Source of the DNA: Flavobacterium azizsancarii
GTDB lineage: Bacteria; Bacteroidota; Bacteroidia; Flavobacteriales; Flavobacteriaceae
Assembly (NCBI RefSeq): GCF_027980145.1
Contig: NZ_JAMZNK010000040.1
Coordinates: 1 to 52,168, forward strand
Length of the DNA: 52,168 nucleotides
Direction: 5' to 3'
In this document: positions 9,643-17,444 of the stretch, piece by piece
Numbering within the stretch: position 1 is the first letter of the stretch
Layout: each line of letters starts with the position of its first letter
The notes under the pieces: generated by a model
The model's database searches: none
Seen by the model: the letters and a program-made list of their open reading frames with translations, nothing else
Told to the model about the DNA's origin: nothing
Program-made: the position numbers and the translations under genes

Positions 9643-11013
9643 TTATGCGATTACTTTACCGCCTACCAAATGTTTTACTTGCGAAAAAGGCTCGGCAACA
9701 AAGTGCTCTCTGTTTTTTATTTTTTCAGGGAAACGAACGTGGTATTCAAACTCATCTCTAAAATGGCGTATCGCTGCTGCTACTGGCCATGCTGCTGCAT
9801 CGCCAAGCGGGCAAATTGTATTTCCTTCAATTTTACTTTGAATGCTCCACAACAATTCGATATCTTCCTCACGGCCCTGACCGTTTTCGATTCTCCATAA
9901 TATTTTTTCTAACCAACCGGTTCCTTCACGACAAGGTGTACATTGTCCGCAAGATTCATGGTGATAGAAACGAGAGAAATTCCAGGTGTTTCTCACGACA
10001 CATGCTGTATCGTTGTAAACAATAAATCCTCCTGAACCTAACATAGATCCGGTAGCAAAACCACCATCACTTAAAGATTCGTAAGACATTAATCTGTCTT
10101 CGCCATTTGCTGTCTTGAAAATTAATTCAGCCGGTAAAATTGGTACTGAAGATCCTCCCGGGACAAATGCTTTCAAAGGTCTGCTCGAAGACATTCCTCC
10201 TAAATACTCATCAGAATTCATGAATTCGTCAACACTTAATCCTAATTCAATTTCGTAAACGCCCGGATTTTTTATGTGTCCTGAAGCAGAGATTAATTTA
10301 GTTCCAGTTGAACGGCCAATACCTATTTTCGCATAATCATCACCAGAGTTATTGATAATCCATGGCACAGTGGCAATAGTTTCAACATTGTTTACTACGG
10401 TTGGGTTTGCCCAAAGTCCTGAAACAGCCGGGAATGGCGGTTTGATACGAGGGTTTCCTCTTTTACCTTCTAATGATTCTATAAGTGCAGTTTCTTCTCC
10501 GCAGATATAAGCACCAGCTCCACAGTGAACATACAATTCTAAATCGTAACCTGTACCTAATATATTTTTTCCTAACCAACCGGCAGCTTTTGCTTCGGCG
10601 ATTGCTCTTTCTAATATTTTGAAAACCCACATATATTCTCCACGAATGTAGATGTATGATAGGTTAGCGCCTAAGGCAAAACTTGAAGTAATCATTCCTT
10701 CGATCAATAAGTGAGGAATATATTCCATCAAATAACGATCTTTGAAAGTTCCTGGTTCAGATTCGTCTGCGTTGCAAACTAAATGTCTTGGTTTTCCTGA
10801 TTTTTTATCAATAAAACTCCATTTCATTCCTGCCGGGAAACCTGCGCCACCACGACCACGAAGACCTGATTTTTTTACTTCTTCAACAACTTCGTCCGGA
10901 GTAAGCGTTTTCAAAGCTTTTTCTACAGATGCATAACCTCCATTTTGGCGGTATACTTCGTAGGTTTTGATTCCTGGAACATTGATTTTGTCTAATAATA
11001 TTTTCTTTGACAT
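9643..11013 (-). CDS. nuoF: NADH-quinone oxidoreductase subunit F (FMN, NADH binding)
   Basis: NuoF oxidises NADH: it binds FMN and the N3 4Fe-4S cluster. The 456-residue protein has the glycine-rich FMN/NADH region (SGLRGRGGAGFPAGMKWSF, near 50-68), HCGAGAYICGEETALIESLE (near 163-182), and the cluster motif SCGQCTPCREGTGW (near 345-358), with the fourth ligand in NTICPLGDAAAW about 40 residues on. nuoE overlaps in function and lies 1 nt upstream. The 83-nt gap to nuoG contains repeat-like text (GGTTTAAAGTTTCAAGT). Confidence 0.97.
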   Translation of the reverse strand: MSKKILLDKINVPGIKTYEVYRQNGGYASVEKALKTLTPDEVVEEVKKSGLRGRGGAGFPAGMKWSFIDKKSGKPRHLVCNADESEPGTFKDRYLMEYIPHLLIEGMITSSFALGANLSYIYIRGEYMWVFKILERAIAEAKAAGWLGKNILGTGYDLELYVHCGAGAYICGEETALIESLEGKRGNPRIKPPFPAVSGLWANPTVVNNVETIATVPWIINNSGDDYAKIGIGRSTGTKLISASGHIKNPGVYEIELGLSVDEFMNSDEYLGGMSSSRPLKAFVPGGSSVPILPAELIFKTANGEDRLMSYESLSDGGFATGSMLGSGGFIVYNDTACVVRNTWNFSRFYHHESCGQCTPCREGTGWLEKILWRIENGQGREEDIELLWSIQSKIEGNTICPLGDAAAWPVAAAIRHFRDEFEYHVRFPEKIKNREHFVAEPFSQVKHLVGGKVIA

Positions 11014-11014
11014 C

Positions 11015-11545
11015 TTATTTATCGTGTAATATTATTTTATCATCTCTACAATCAGCGATTAACTGATCGATTTTTTCTTCTGTCAATTTTTCTTTGTAGA
11101 AATCGCCTAATTGCAACATCGGAGCGTATCCGCATGCCCCTAAACATTCTACACCGGCAATAGTAAACATTCCGTCCGGAGTTGTTTCTCCCATTTTAAT
11201 GCCTAATTTTTCAGAAGTATAATCCATTAAATTTTCAGCACCATTTAAACAACAACAAGAAGTCTGGCAAAATTCAAACATGTATTTTCCAATTGGTTTT
11301 TGGTTGTACATGGTATAAAAAGTAACCACTTCATAAACCTCAATTGGTTTTATATGCAAAATTTCGGCAACTTTATCCTGCAACTCGATACTTAACCAGT
11401 TATCATGCGCATCTTGTACTTCGTGCAAAACAGGCAATAGGGCTGATTTTCTTTTGTCTTCAGGATAATGACTGATCAATTCATTGATGCGGTTCATCAA
11501 TGCTTCTGTCATGTTTATTTCTTGTTTGTAATGTTTTCTTTCCAT
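11015..11545 (-). CDS. nuoE: NADH-quinone oxidoreductase subunit E (2Fe-2S)
   Basis: NuoE is the thioredoxin-fold subunit that holds the off-pathway 2Fe-2S cluster N1a beside NuoF. The 176-residue protein has cysteines in FCQTSCCCLNG (C93, C97-C99) and CLGACGYAP (C134, C138), matching the expected four-ligand pattern. The N-terminus is uncertain: Met1 (11545) and Met12 (11512) are both possible. An AT-rich repeat element begins immediately upstream of the longer start. Confidence 0.94.
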   Translation of the reverse strand: MERKHYKQEINMTEALMNRINELISHYPEDKRKSALLPVLHEVQDAHDNWLSIELQDKVAEILHIKPIEVYEVVTFYTMYNQKPIGKYMFEFCQTSCCCLNGAENLMDYTSEKLGIKMGETTPDGMFTIAGVECLGACGYAPMLQLGDFYKEKLTEEKIDQLIADCRDDKIILHDK

Positions 11546-11550
11546 TCTTA

Positions 11551-11687
11551 ATTTTAGATTTTAGATTTCTGATTTTAGATTTTTCAATCTGCCATCTATA
11601 ACCTACATTCTGCAATCCTTTTTTTATTTTAGATTTCTGATTTTAAATTTTTCAATCTTCAATCGACATTCTAAAATCTGCATTTTT
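11551..11687 (-). repeat. Two direct copies of an AT-rich repeat between nuoD and nuoE
   Basis: The whole nuoD-nuoE gap is filled by two degenerate direct copies of one unit. Positions 11559-11590 and 11627-11658 both read TTTTAGATTTCTGATTTTAA/GA and continue to TTTTTCAATCT. On the transcribed minus strand each copy reads AGATTGAAAAATCTAAAA followed by TCAGAAATCTAAAA. A related copy lies at 14029-14060 between nuoB and nuoA. No coding potential is seen. Confidence 0.75.
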
Positions 11688-12926
11688 TTATGCGTCTAAT
11701 TCTCCTGCAATAACATTTAAACTTGATAGAATAACAATTGCATCAGATAATAAAGAGCCTTTGATCATTTCCGGATATGCCTGGTAATAAATAAAACAAG
11801 GTCTTCTGAAATGTAATCTATATGGAGTTCTGCTTCCGTCAGTAACTAAATAGAATCCTAATTCTCCGTTTCCGCCTTCAACAGCATGATAAATTTCTGC
11901 AACTGGTACAGGAACTTCTCCCATAACAATTTTAAAGTGATAAATTAATGATTCCATAGAAGTGTAAACATCTTCTTTTGGAGGAAGGTAATAATCCGGA
12001 ACTTCTGCATGATATTCATTTCCGGCAGGCATTTTGTCTAAAGCCTGACGAATAATGCTTAAACTTTCGCGAACTTCTGCATTACGAACACAAAAACGAT
12101 CGTAAGTATCACCTGATTTTCCAACAGGAACAATAAAGTCGAAATCTTCGTATGATGAATAAGGATGCGCTACACGTACGTCGTAATCAACTCCTGCAGC
12201 ACGTAAATTTGGACCTGTAAATCCGTAAGCCATTGCTTGCTCTGCTGAGATTGCACCTACGTCTACGGTTCTGTCAAGGAAAATTCTGTTTCTTTCGAAT
12301 AAGTTTTCAAATTCTTGCCAAGCGACAGGAAAATCTCTTAAAAACACATCTAGTTTGCGGAATGCTTCTGGTGACCAATCTCTTTCGAAACCACCAATTC
12401 TTCCCATATTTGTTGTTAGACGAGCACCACAAATTTCTTCGTAGATTTCGTAAACTTTTTCTCTAAATTGAAATACATACAAGAAACCAGTGTAAGCACC
12501 TGTATCAACACCAAGAATAGAATTACAAATCAAGTGATCTGTAATACGTGCCAACTCCATTACGATAACTCTTAAATACTGAGCTCTTTTAGGAACTTCG
12601 ATATTTAATAGTTTCTCTAAAGTCATCCACCATCCCATATTGTTAATAGGAGAGGAGCAATAGTTCATACGGTCTGTAAGAGGTGTGATCTGGTAAAAAG
12701 GACGATTTTCGGCAATTTTCTCGAAAGCTCTGTGTATGTAACCAATGGTTGGTTCAGCTTCAAGAATTCTCTCACCATCCATTAACAGGATGTTTTGAAA
12801 AATACCGTGAGTGGCCGGGTGTGTTGGACCTAAATTCAATACTGAAAGCTCGCTTCCATCTTCGTTTAGTTTATCCTTAACTATTTTAGCATAGCGATGC
12901 TCTGGTGGTAATAATAGTTCTGACAT
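11688..12926 (-). CDS. nuoD: NADH-quinone oxidoreductase subunit D
   Basis: NuoD is the 49-kDa-type subunit, related to the NiFe-hydrogenase large subunit, and forms the quinone-reduction site with NuoB. The 412-residue protein has the N-terminal LNLGPTHPATHGIFQ (residues near 30-44, with the quinone-site histidine) and GFLYVFQFREKVYEIYEEICGAR. It is a separate polypeptide, not fused to NuoC as in E. coli. It ends in VIAGELDA. The start is 25 nt after nuoC. Confidence 0.96.
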   Translation of the reverse strand: MSELLLPPEHRYAKIVKDKLNEDGSELSVLNLGPTHPATHGIFQNILLMDGERILEAEPTIGYIHRAFEKIAENRPFYQITPLTDRMNYCSSPINNMGWWMTLEKLLNIEVPKRAQYLRVIVMELARITDHLICNSILGVDTGAYTGFLYVFQFREKVYEIYEEICGARLTTNMGRIGGFERDWSPEAFRKLDVFLRDFPVAWQEFENLFERNRIFLDRTVDVGAISAEQAMAYGFTGPNLRAAGVDYDVRVAHPYSSYEDFDFIVPVGKSGDTYDRFCVRNAEVRESLSIIRQALDKMPAGNEYHAEVPDYYLPPKEDVYTSMESLIYHFKIVMGEVPVPVAEIYHAVEGGNGELGFYLVTDGSRTPYRLHFRRPCFIYYQAYPEMIKGSLLSDAIVILSSLNVIAGELDA

Positions 12927-12951
12927 TTTATAATGTTGAATTATTTATTTT

Positions 12952-13473
12952 TTAGCAATTTGTTGTTGTTCTTCCAAAGAATCTGTCATCCTTATCAGTT
13001 CTTCCGCTGTCTTCCATTGGGAATTCTTTACGCATTGGGAACGATATCATCTCATCCATATTCAGGATACGTTTTAATTGCGGATGTCCAATAAAGTCAA
13101 TCCCAAAGAAATCGTATGTTTCTCTTTCCATCCAGTTTGAACTTAAGAAAATATTTGAAATGGTTTTTATTTCCGGTTTTTCTCCGTTAAGGAACACTTT
13201 TATTCTAATACGTTTGTTTTCGTACCAATTGTGCATATGGTAAACTATGGCATACTGACGATCTGTTTCGTTGTCTGGATAGTGAACACCGCATAAATCG
13301 GTTAAAAAGTGAAAACGCAGATCAGAATCGTTTTTCAAAAAAAGAATTAAAGCTGTGATCTTGTCAGCAGAAGTTTCCAGTGAAAAAACATCTCTCTCTT
13401 CGTGAAAGTTAAAAACACTTGCGTCAAATGTTTCTGTAAGTTTATTTTGTATCAGGGTATTTTCTAAAGCCAT
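12952..13473 (-). CDS. nuoC: NADH-quinone oxidoreductase subunit C
   Basis: NuoC is the 30-kDa-type scaffold subunit of the peripheral arm. The 173-residue protein contains the signature ERETYDFFGIDFIGHPQLKR (near 136-155) followed by FPMRKEFPMED. It has no cofactor. It lies 1 nt from the nuoB stop and precedes nuoD, a normal gene order. Confidence 0.94.
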   Translation of the reverse strand: MALENTLIQNKLTETFDASVFNFHEERDVFSLETSADKITALILFLKNDSDLRFHFLTDLCGVHYPDNETDRQYAIVYHMHNWYENKRIRIKVFLNGEKPEIKTISNIFLSSNWMERETYDFFGIDFIGHPQLKRILNMDEMISFPMRKEFPMEDSGRTDKDDRFFGRTTTNC

Positions 13474-13474
13474 C

Positions 13475-14023
13475 TTATGAAATATTATATGAAGCTAATA
13501 ATTCTTGGTATTCTGGTGAGCTTCTGCGTCTAACAGATTCGCTTCTTACCAATTCTTGAAGTTTCATAACTCCATCAACAATTTGTTCTGGTCTTGGCGG
13601 GCATCCTGGTACGTAAACGTCAACAGGGATTACTTTGTCAATTCCTTGTAAAACTGAATAGGTGTCAAAAATTCCACCTGATGAAGCACAAGCTCCAACG
13701 GCAATTACCCAGCGAGGTTCTGCCATTTGTTCGTAAACTTGTCTTAAAATAGGGGCCATTTTTTTAGAAATAGTTCCCATTACTAATAACATATCTGCCT
13801 GACGAGGAGAAAAACTCACACGCTCAGATCCAAAACGTGCTAAATCGTAGTGTGAAGCCATTGTTGCCATAAACTCAATTCCGCAACAAGAAGTTGCAAA
13901 AGGCAATGGCCAAAGAGAATTCGCACGTGCCATACCCACAACATCATTTAGTTTTGTAGCGAAAAAACCTTCGCCAACAACACCTTCAGGAGGGGCTACC
14001 ATATTTACTTTTGAATCGCTCAT
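13475..14023 (-). CDS. nuoB: NADH-quinone oxidoreductase subunit B (cluster N2)
   Basis: NuoB holds the terminal 4Fe-4S cluster N2 that reduces quinone. The four ligands are visible in the 182-residue protein: adjacent C46-C47 in ATSCCGIEFMA, C112 in VGACASSGGIFD and C141 in VPGCPPRPEQI. The spacing is as in other bacteria. It is separated from nuoA by a 144-nt repeat-containing gap. Confidence 0.97.
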   Translation of the reverse strand: MSDSKVNMVAPPEGVVGEGFFATKLNDVVGMARANSLWPLPFATSCCGIEFMATMASHYDLARFGSERVSFSPRQADMLLVMGTISKKMAPILRQVYEQMAEPRWVIAVGACASSGGIFDTYSVLQGIDKVIPVDVYVPGCPPRPEQIVDGVMKLQELVRSESVRRRSSPEYQELLASYNIS

Positions 14024-14028
14024 TTTTA

Positions 14029-14165
14029 TTTTAGATTTCTGATTTTAGATTTTAGATTTGTATAATCTTAAAAGTTAAAATCAATTTTTTAAATCAGTAT
14101 ATTAATTCGGGAAGATTAAATCTTAAATTGTAATTCTAAAATCACCAATCTAAAATCTAAAATCA
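14029..14165 (-). repeat. Inverted AT-rich repeat element between nuoA and nuoB
   Basis: A copy of the TTTTAGATTTCTGATTTTAG repeat (14029-14060) faces an inverted copy at the other end of the gap. TGATTTTAGATTTTAGATT (14040-14058) is perfectly complementary to 14147-14165, a 19-bp stem enclosing 88 nt. The element fills the nuoA-nuoB gap and would fold in the nuo transcript. It belongs to the same family as 11551-11687. Confidence 0.75.
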
Positions 14166-14167
14166 TT

Positions 14168-14533
14168 TTATTCCCACTCTAATGCTTTTTTCTTGATGAT
14201 GTAGAAAAAGCCAACTAAAAGAAGTGACATAAATACGACCATCTTTAGCATTCCTTCTATGCCAAGATCTTTGAAGTTTACAGCCCAAGGATAAAGGAAT
14301 ATTACCTCTACATCAAACAATACAAATAAAATAGCAACTAAGAAATATTTTACTGAAAAAGGAACACGGGCATTACCAACAGATTCGATACCGCATTCGA
14401 AGTTTTTATCTTTAACCTCAGAGGTTCTTTTTGGTCCTAATTTTCCAGAAATAATAATAGTTCCTACCACAAAACCAACTGCTAAAATAGCCTGCATTAA
14501 AATAGGAATGTAATTGTATTGATCAGATTGCAT
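14168..14533 (-). CDS. nuoA: NADH-quinone oxidoreductase subunit A
   Basis: NuoA is a three-helix membrane subunit near the quinone site. The family signature is KNFECGIESVGNARVPFSVKYFLVAILFVLFDVEVIFLYPW, given here only in part; the first section KNFECGIESVGNA lies near residues 46-58 of the chosen protein. The longer reading frame begins at 14581. That start is unlikely because the predicted promoter (-7 at 14566-14573) lies inside it, so Met17 (14533; MQSDQYNYIP, 121 residues) was chosen. It is the first gene of the 14-gene operon. Confidence 0.93.
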   Translation of the reverse strand: MQSDQYNYIPILMQAILAVGFVVGTIIISGKLGPKRTSEVKDKNFECGIESVGNARVPFSVKYFLVAILFVLFDVEVIFLYPWAVNFKDLGIEGMLKMVVFMSLLLVGFFYIIKKKALEWE

Positions 14534-14565
14534 AATCTTAGGTTTTTTACTTAAAGAATAAGTCA

Positions 14566-14597
14566 CAAAGATAACTTTCAACTCTGTAAATCACAAA
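14566..14597 (-). promoter_or_regulatory. Promoter of the nuo operon
   Basis: On the minus strand TTTG (14597-14594), 20 nt and TATCTTTG (14573-14566) match the Bacteroidota housekeeping promoter. Transcription would begin near 14559, about 26 nt before the nuoA ATG at 14533. This decides the nuoA start. Confidence 0.75.
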
Positions 14598-14698
14598 CTA
14601 AAAAATGATTTAAGTGTGCTGTTCAAGGGTGTTTGCGGGTAATTTTTATTGATTATAAATAACAGTAAGCTATTTTATGTTTTTTTTAAGATTTGAGC

Positions 14699-14734
14699 AA
14701 AAAAAAACGTTTCGAAATAAATCGAAACGTTTTT
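14699..14734 (-). terminator. Terminator of the cold-shock gene
   Basis: A perfect 13-bp stem, AAAAACGTTTCGA (14703-14715) and TCGAAACGTTTTT (14722-14734), has the loop AATAAA. On the minus strand it is followed by U residues (A run from 14699). It lies 41 nt after the cspA stop codon and insulates nuoA from upstream transcription. Confidence 0.85.
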
Positions 14735-14775
14735 AAACCATTCAGAGGCAAAAAAAATAAATTGCTATATTTTTC

Positions 14776-14970
14776 TTAGATTACTGCTACTTTAGCAGCA
14801 ACTTTCCCTTTTCTTCCTTCTTCTTCTTCGTAGCTTACACGGTCACCTTCGCGTAATTCTTCCGCGTTAATTCCTGAAGCGTGAACGAAGATATCTTTTC
14901 CTGTTTCTTCGTCTGTAATGAATCCATAACCTTTAGATTCATTGAAAAATTTTACTGTACCTGTACGCAT
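14776..14970 (-). CDS. Cold-shock domain protein, CspA family
   Basis: This 64-residue single cold-shock domain has RNP1 KGYGFI (13-18) and RNP2 DIFVHAS (26-32). It binds single-stranded RNA or DNA and acts as an RNA chaperone. A TACATTTG -7 element lies at 15000-15007 on the minus strand; a TTTTG upstream is only 15 nt away, so the promoter is imperfect. The predicted leader is short (about 20-25 nt), unlike the long leader of E. coli cspA. It is monocistronic, with a strong terminator downstream. Confidence 0.93.
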   Translation of the reverse strand: MRTGTVKFFNESKGYGFITDEETGKDIFVHASGINAEELREGDRVSYEEEEGRKGKVAAKVAVI

Positions 14971-15170
14971 TGTAATTGTAATAATAATTTATAATGAAGC
15001 AAATGTAAGATATAAATTCATACAAAAGACAATAAGCTGTTAATTTTTTGTAAAAATTATTGATTCACAGGGTTTTCGCTATTTATTTTGCATCAATTTT
15101 GATCTGGATACGCTTTATTTGAGAATCATCATGTATTGTGGGAATAATCTTCAGACTTGTTGTCTTTTTA

Positions 15171-15581
15171 TTATTTGTAATTTATGTAAAGTCGTGTTGT
15201 ACAGGTTGCAACGGTGTAATCTGAGATGTAAACTTTCTCTTTTTCAATTATTGCGGTATTAGGAGGAATAATCGACCATATTGTCTTCTCTTTTGCTATT
15301 TCCCGACCGTCTTTCATTTTGAGAATAAAAAACAATTTGTAAGTCTTGAGTTTCTTGTCGAAAACATTCAATTTTGAATTATTCTTTAACTCATATTCAA
15401 TCTCAACTTCTTTATTGTTGTTTTTTTCTGAAAAGCATATTGTCTTAACTTGTAAGTTAAAATCTCTTTCCTGGTCATCGGCATTCTGTCTCTTAAAAGA
15501 GTCGTCTTTTACAGTAGTACTGGGTACAAATGCACAGCTGTTTAAAATGAAAATTACAGAGATTAAAAGCAATTTTTTCAT
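15171..15581 (-). CDS. Predicted lipoprotein of unknown function
   Basis: The 136-residue product starts with a lipoprotein signal (MKKLLLISVIFILNSC, lipobox LNSC, Cys16). The mature part is short and polar with predicted beta content and no family I recognise. Its start lies 2 nt after the stop of the 615-residue gene upstream, so the two are almost certainly co-transcribed and perhaps translationally coupled. It may act with that protein in the envelope; this is inferred from context only. Confidence 0.75.
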   Translation of the reverse strand: MKKLLLISVIFILNSCAFVPSTTVKDDSFKRQNADDQERDFNLQVKTICFSEKNNNKEVEIEYELKNNSKLNVFDKKLKTYKLFFILKMKDGREIAKEKTIWSIIPPNTAIIEKEKVYISDYTVATCTTRLYINYK

Positions 15582-15583
15582 AG

Positions 15584-17431
15584 CTATTTAGAATAAAGCA
15601 TTAAAAGTCTCAAAATTGAATCGCTATTGTATTGATTTTTGAATTTAATATTTACGTTTTCGATTTTTTCTCTGGATAATGGCATGTAAAACGAATACAT
15701 AATTTCATCGAATTTTATAACTTCTTTATCGTGGAGATTTTTAAAAACGGCACTTCCCATTAAGTTGTTGAATGTTTTTTTGTATTGTTTAAAAAGGGTT
15801 TGATAAATTTTTGGATGGTTTTTATAGTCACTATGCCCTTCTGTTGTGAGTTCGTCTGCTAAAAAGCCCAAATAGGGAAGGTCTAAAAGAGCCTGGTCCT
15901 GAGTAATAAAAACCATATTGGTCAATGCTTTTAGGTCTTCTTTTTTGCTTGTGCCGGGATAATGGGCTAAAAAATCCTGCATTTTAACAATTGTTTTAAA
16001 AAGATCTGAGTAACGGCCTTCTTTGTTTTTTTCTTGAGATTGTTCTAGTCGTTTGTATAATACATCTGTTAAATCATGTATTTTATTGGAAGCGGTTAAA
16101 ATGGTCTTTTTTTCTTCCATGTTAAAATTTTTCAGATCAGCAACCAGTAATTCTTTACTTAGATCATTATAATGTTTTGTAAGGTTGAAAAAGTAGTCAT
16201 CTGTATTTTTAAAAAACAGACTTTTATCCTCTTCTTTTTCATTAAAATCATTGACTACGCTCAACAGGAAATCATAAAATTTAGAACATGCTAAAACCTG
16301 ATAAATTACTTCAACACGGTTTTTTCTGATTGCGATTTCTTGCTCTGAAACATTACTGTTTATAAGAAGTTTTCCTTTTTGATTGCTAAAATAGACAGTA
16401 TCAAAATTTTGTTTTTTCGAAAAATCATTATTTTCGAAGTCAATAAAAGGTTTGCCTTCGGAATTTAATAAAAAGGACAAATCCTTGATTTTTTTCTCAG
16501 GCATTTCTGCTAAATACCTGTAGTTTTTATTGTAATCAACAAGTAAAGCTTTGTCTTTGAATTCGATTGCTTTTGTGTTATTTCCCAAGGCATAATAACT
16601 TGTAGAGATATTAGCCATTAAAGCCCAGTAAATCTTTTTGGTTTTTTTATCATTATAATCGTATTTAGAAACTTCAGTTTCCCAAAATTGTATTTTTTCT
16701 AAAAGCAGATTTTTAATTTTAATATAATTTTCTTCGTTGTCTTCTAGTTTTCTTGTGATTTCAAAGGCATCGACAGATTTATTTATTTGTTCAAGATCAT
16801 CGTCTTTGAATTTGTATAAGGGCAGTGTTTCTTCTATTCGGCTAAAGTCAATAGTTTCTTTAATTTCTTTAAAAAAATTATATAAAACAGTATTGGCATA
16901 AATGTCACGACAATTTTGGTCAATTGTTACGCTATTTTTTTTTAGAAGTTGCTGTAGCTGGCTGTTGGCAATTTCCTCTGTTTTAATACTGAAATTGTTA
17001 TAAGTACTTACCTCTGAAACGGATTGTGAATAGTTAAAATCTTTGCTATAAACAATTTCGTTTTTTCGCTTAATGGTAAAGTTTAATTTTGAAGAAAATA
17101 TAATTTTTCCAATATAACTAATATCATTAATGTTATTGATTTTTACTACGGTTGTATTAAGCTCGGTACTTATGGGGCGTATATACAATAAATAGTCGCT
17201 CTTTTCGGGAGCGACTATTTGCAGGTTTCTTAAGTTAAGATTTTTGATTGCGTATGCAGAGACTTGATTGTCTATTGCGCTATTGTTTGATGGATCTTCG
17301 ATGATCACACCAATTGTATTACTTTCTATTTTTATTTTTGGATATTTCCAGTCGTAAAATGAATATAAAACTTGTTTTGGACTCTGGGCATATAAGTTTA
17401 TTGCGAAAAGCAGCAAAATCAGTTTTTTCAT
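15584..17431 (-). CDS. Exported protein of unknown function
   Basis: This 615-residue protein has a signal peptide (MKKLILLLFAINLYAQ), so it is exported to the periplasm or outer membrane. The first 170 residues look beta-rich. The remainder is strongly helical, with a short segment near 265-295 (ALMANISTSYYALGNNTKAIEFKDKAL, cited in part) that resembles one TPR-like helical pair. No catalytic motif is visible. It lies 13 nt after aspS and 2 nt before a lipoprotein gene, so it is probably expressed from the aspS promoter. I do not recognise the family. Confidence 0.75.
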   Translation of the reverse strand: MKKLILLLFAINLYAQSPKQVLYSFYDWKYPKIKIESNTIGVIIEDPSNNSAIDNQVSAYAIKNLNLRNLQIVAPEKSDYLLYIRPISTELNTTVVKINNINDISYIGKIIFSSKLNFTIKRKNEIVYSKDFNYSQSVSEVSTYNNFSIKTEEIANSQLQQLLKKNSVTIDQNCRDIYANTVLYNFFKEIKETIDFSRIEETLPLYKFKDDDLEQINKSVDAFEITRKLEDNEENYIKIKNLLLEKIQFWETEVSKYDYNDKKTKKIYWALMANISTSYYALGNNTKAIEFKDKALLVDYNKNYRYLAEMPEKKIKDLSFLLNSEGKPFIDFENNDFSKKQNFDTVYFSNQKGKLLINSNVSEQEIAIRKNRVEVIYQVLACSKFYDFLLSVVNDFNEKEEDKSLFFKNTDDYFFNLTKHYNDLSKELLVADLKNFNMEEKKTILTASNKIHDLTDVLYKRLEQSQEKNKEGRYSDLFKTIVKMQDFLAHYPGTSKKEDLKALTNMVFITQDQALLDLPYLGFLADELTTEGHSDYKNHPKIYQTLFKQYKKTFNNLMGSAVFKNLHDKEVIKFDEIMYSFYMPLSREKIENVNIKFKNQYNSDSILRLLMLYSK

Positions 17432-17444
17432 AATCGTTTTAGAG

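Noticed and set aside
14971..15170. Space upstream of the cold-shock gene considered as a long regulatory leader or RNA thermometer.
   Set aside because: The only good -7 element lies about 30 nt before the start codon, leaving a short leader without evident folded structure.
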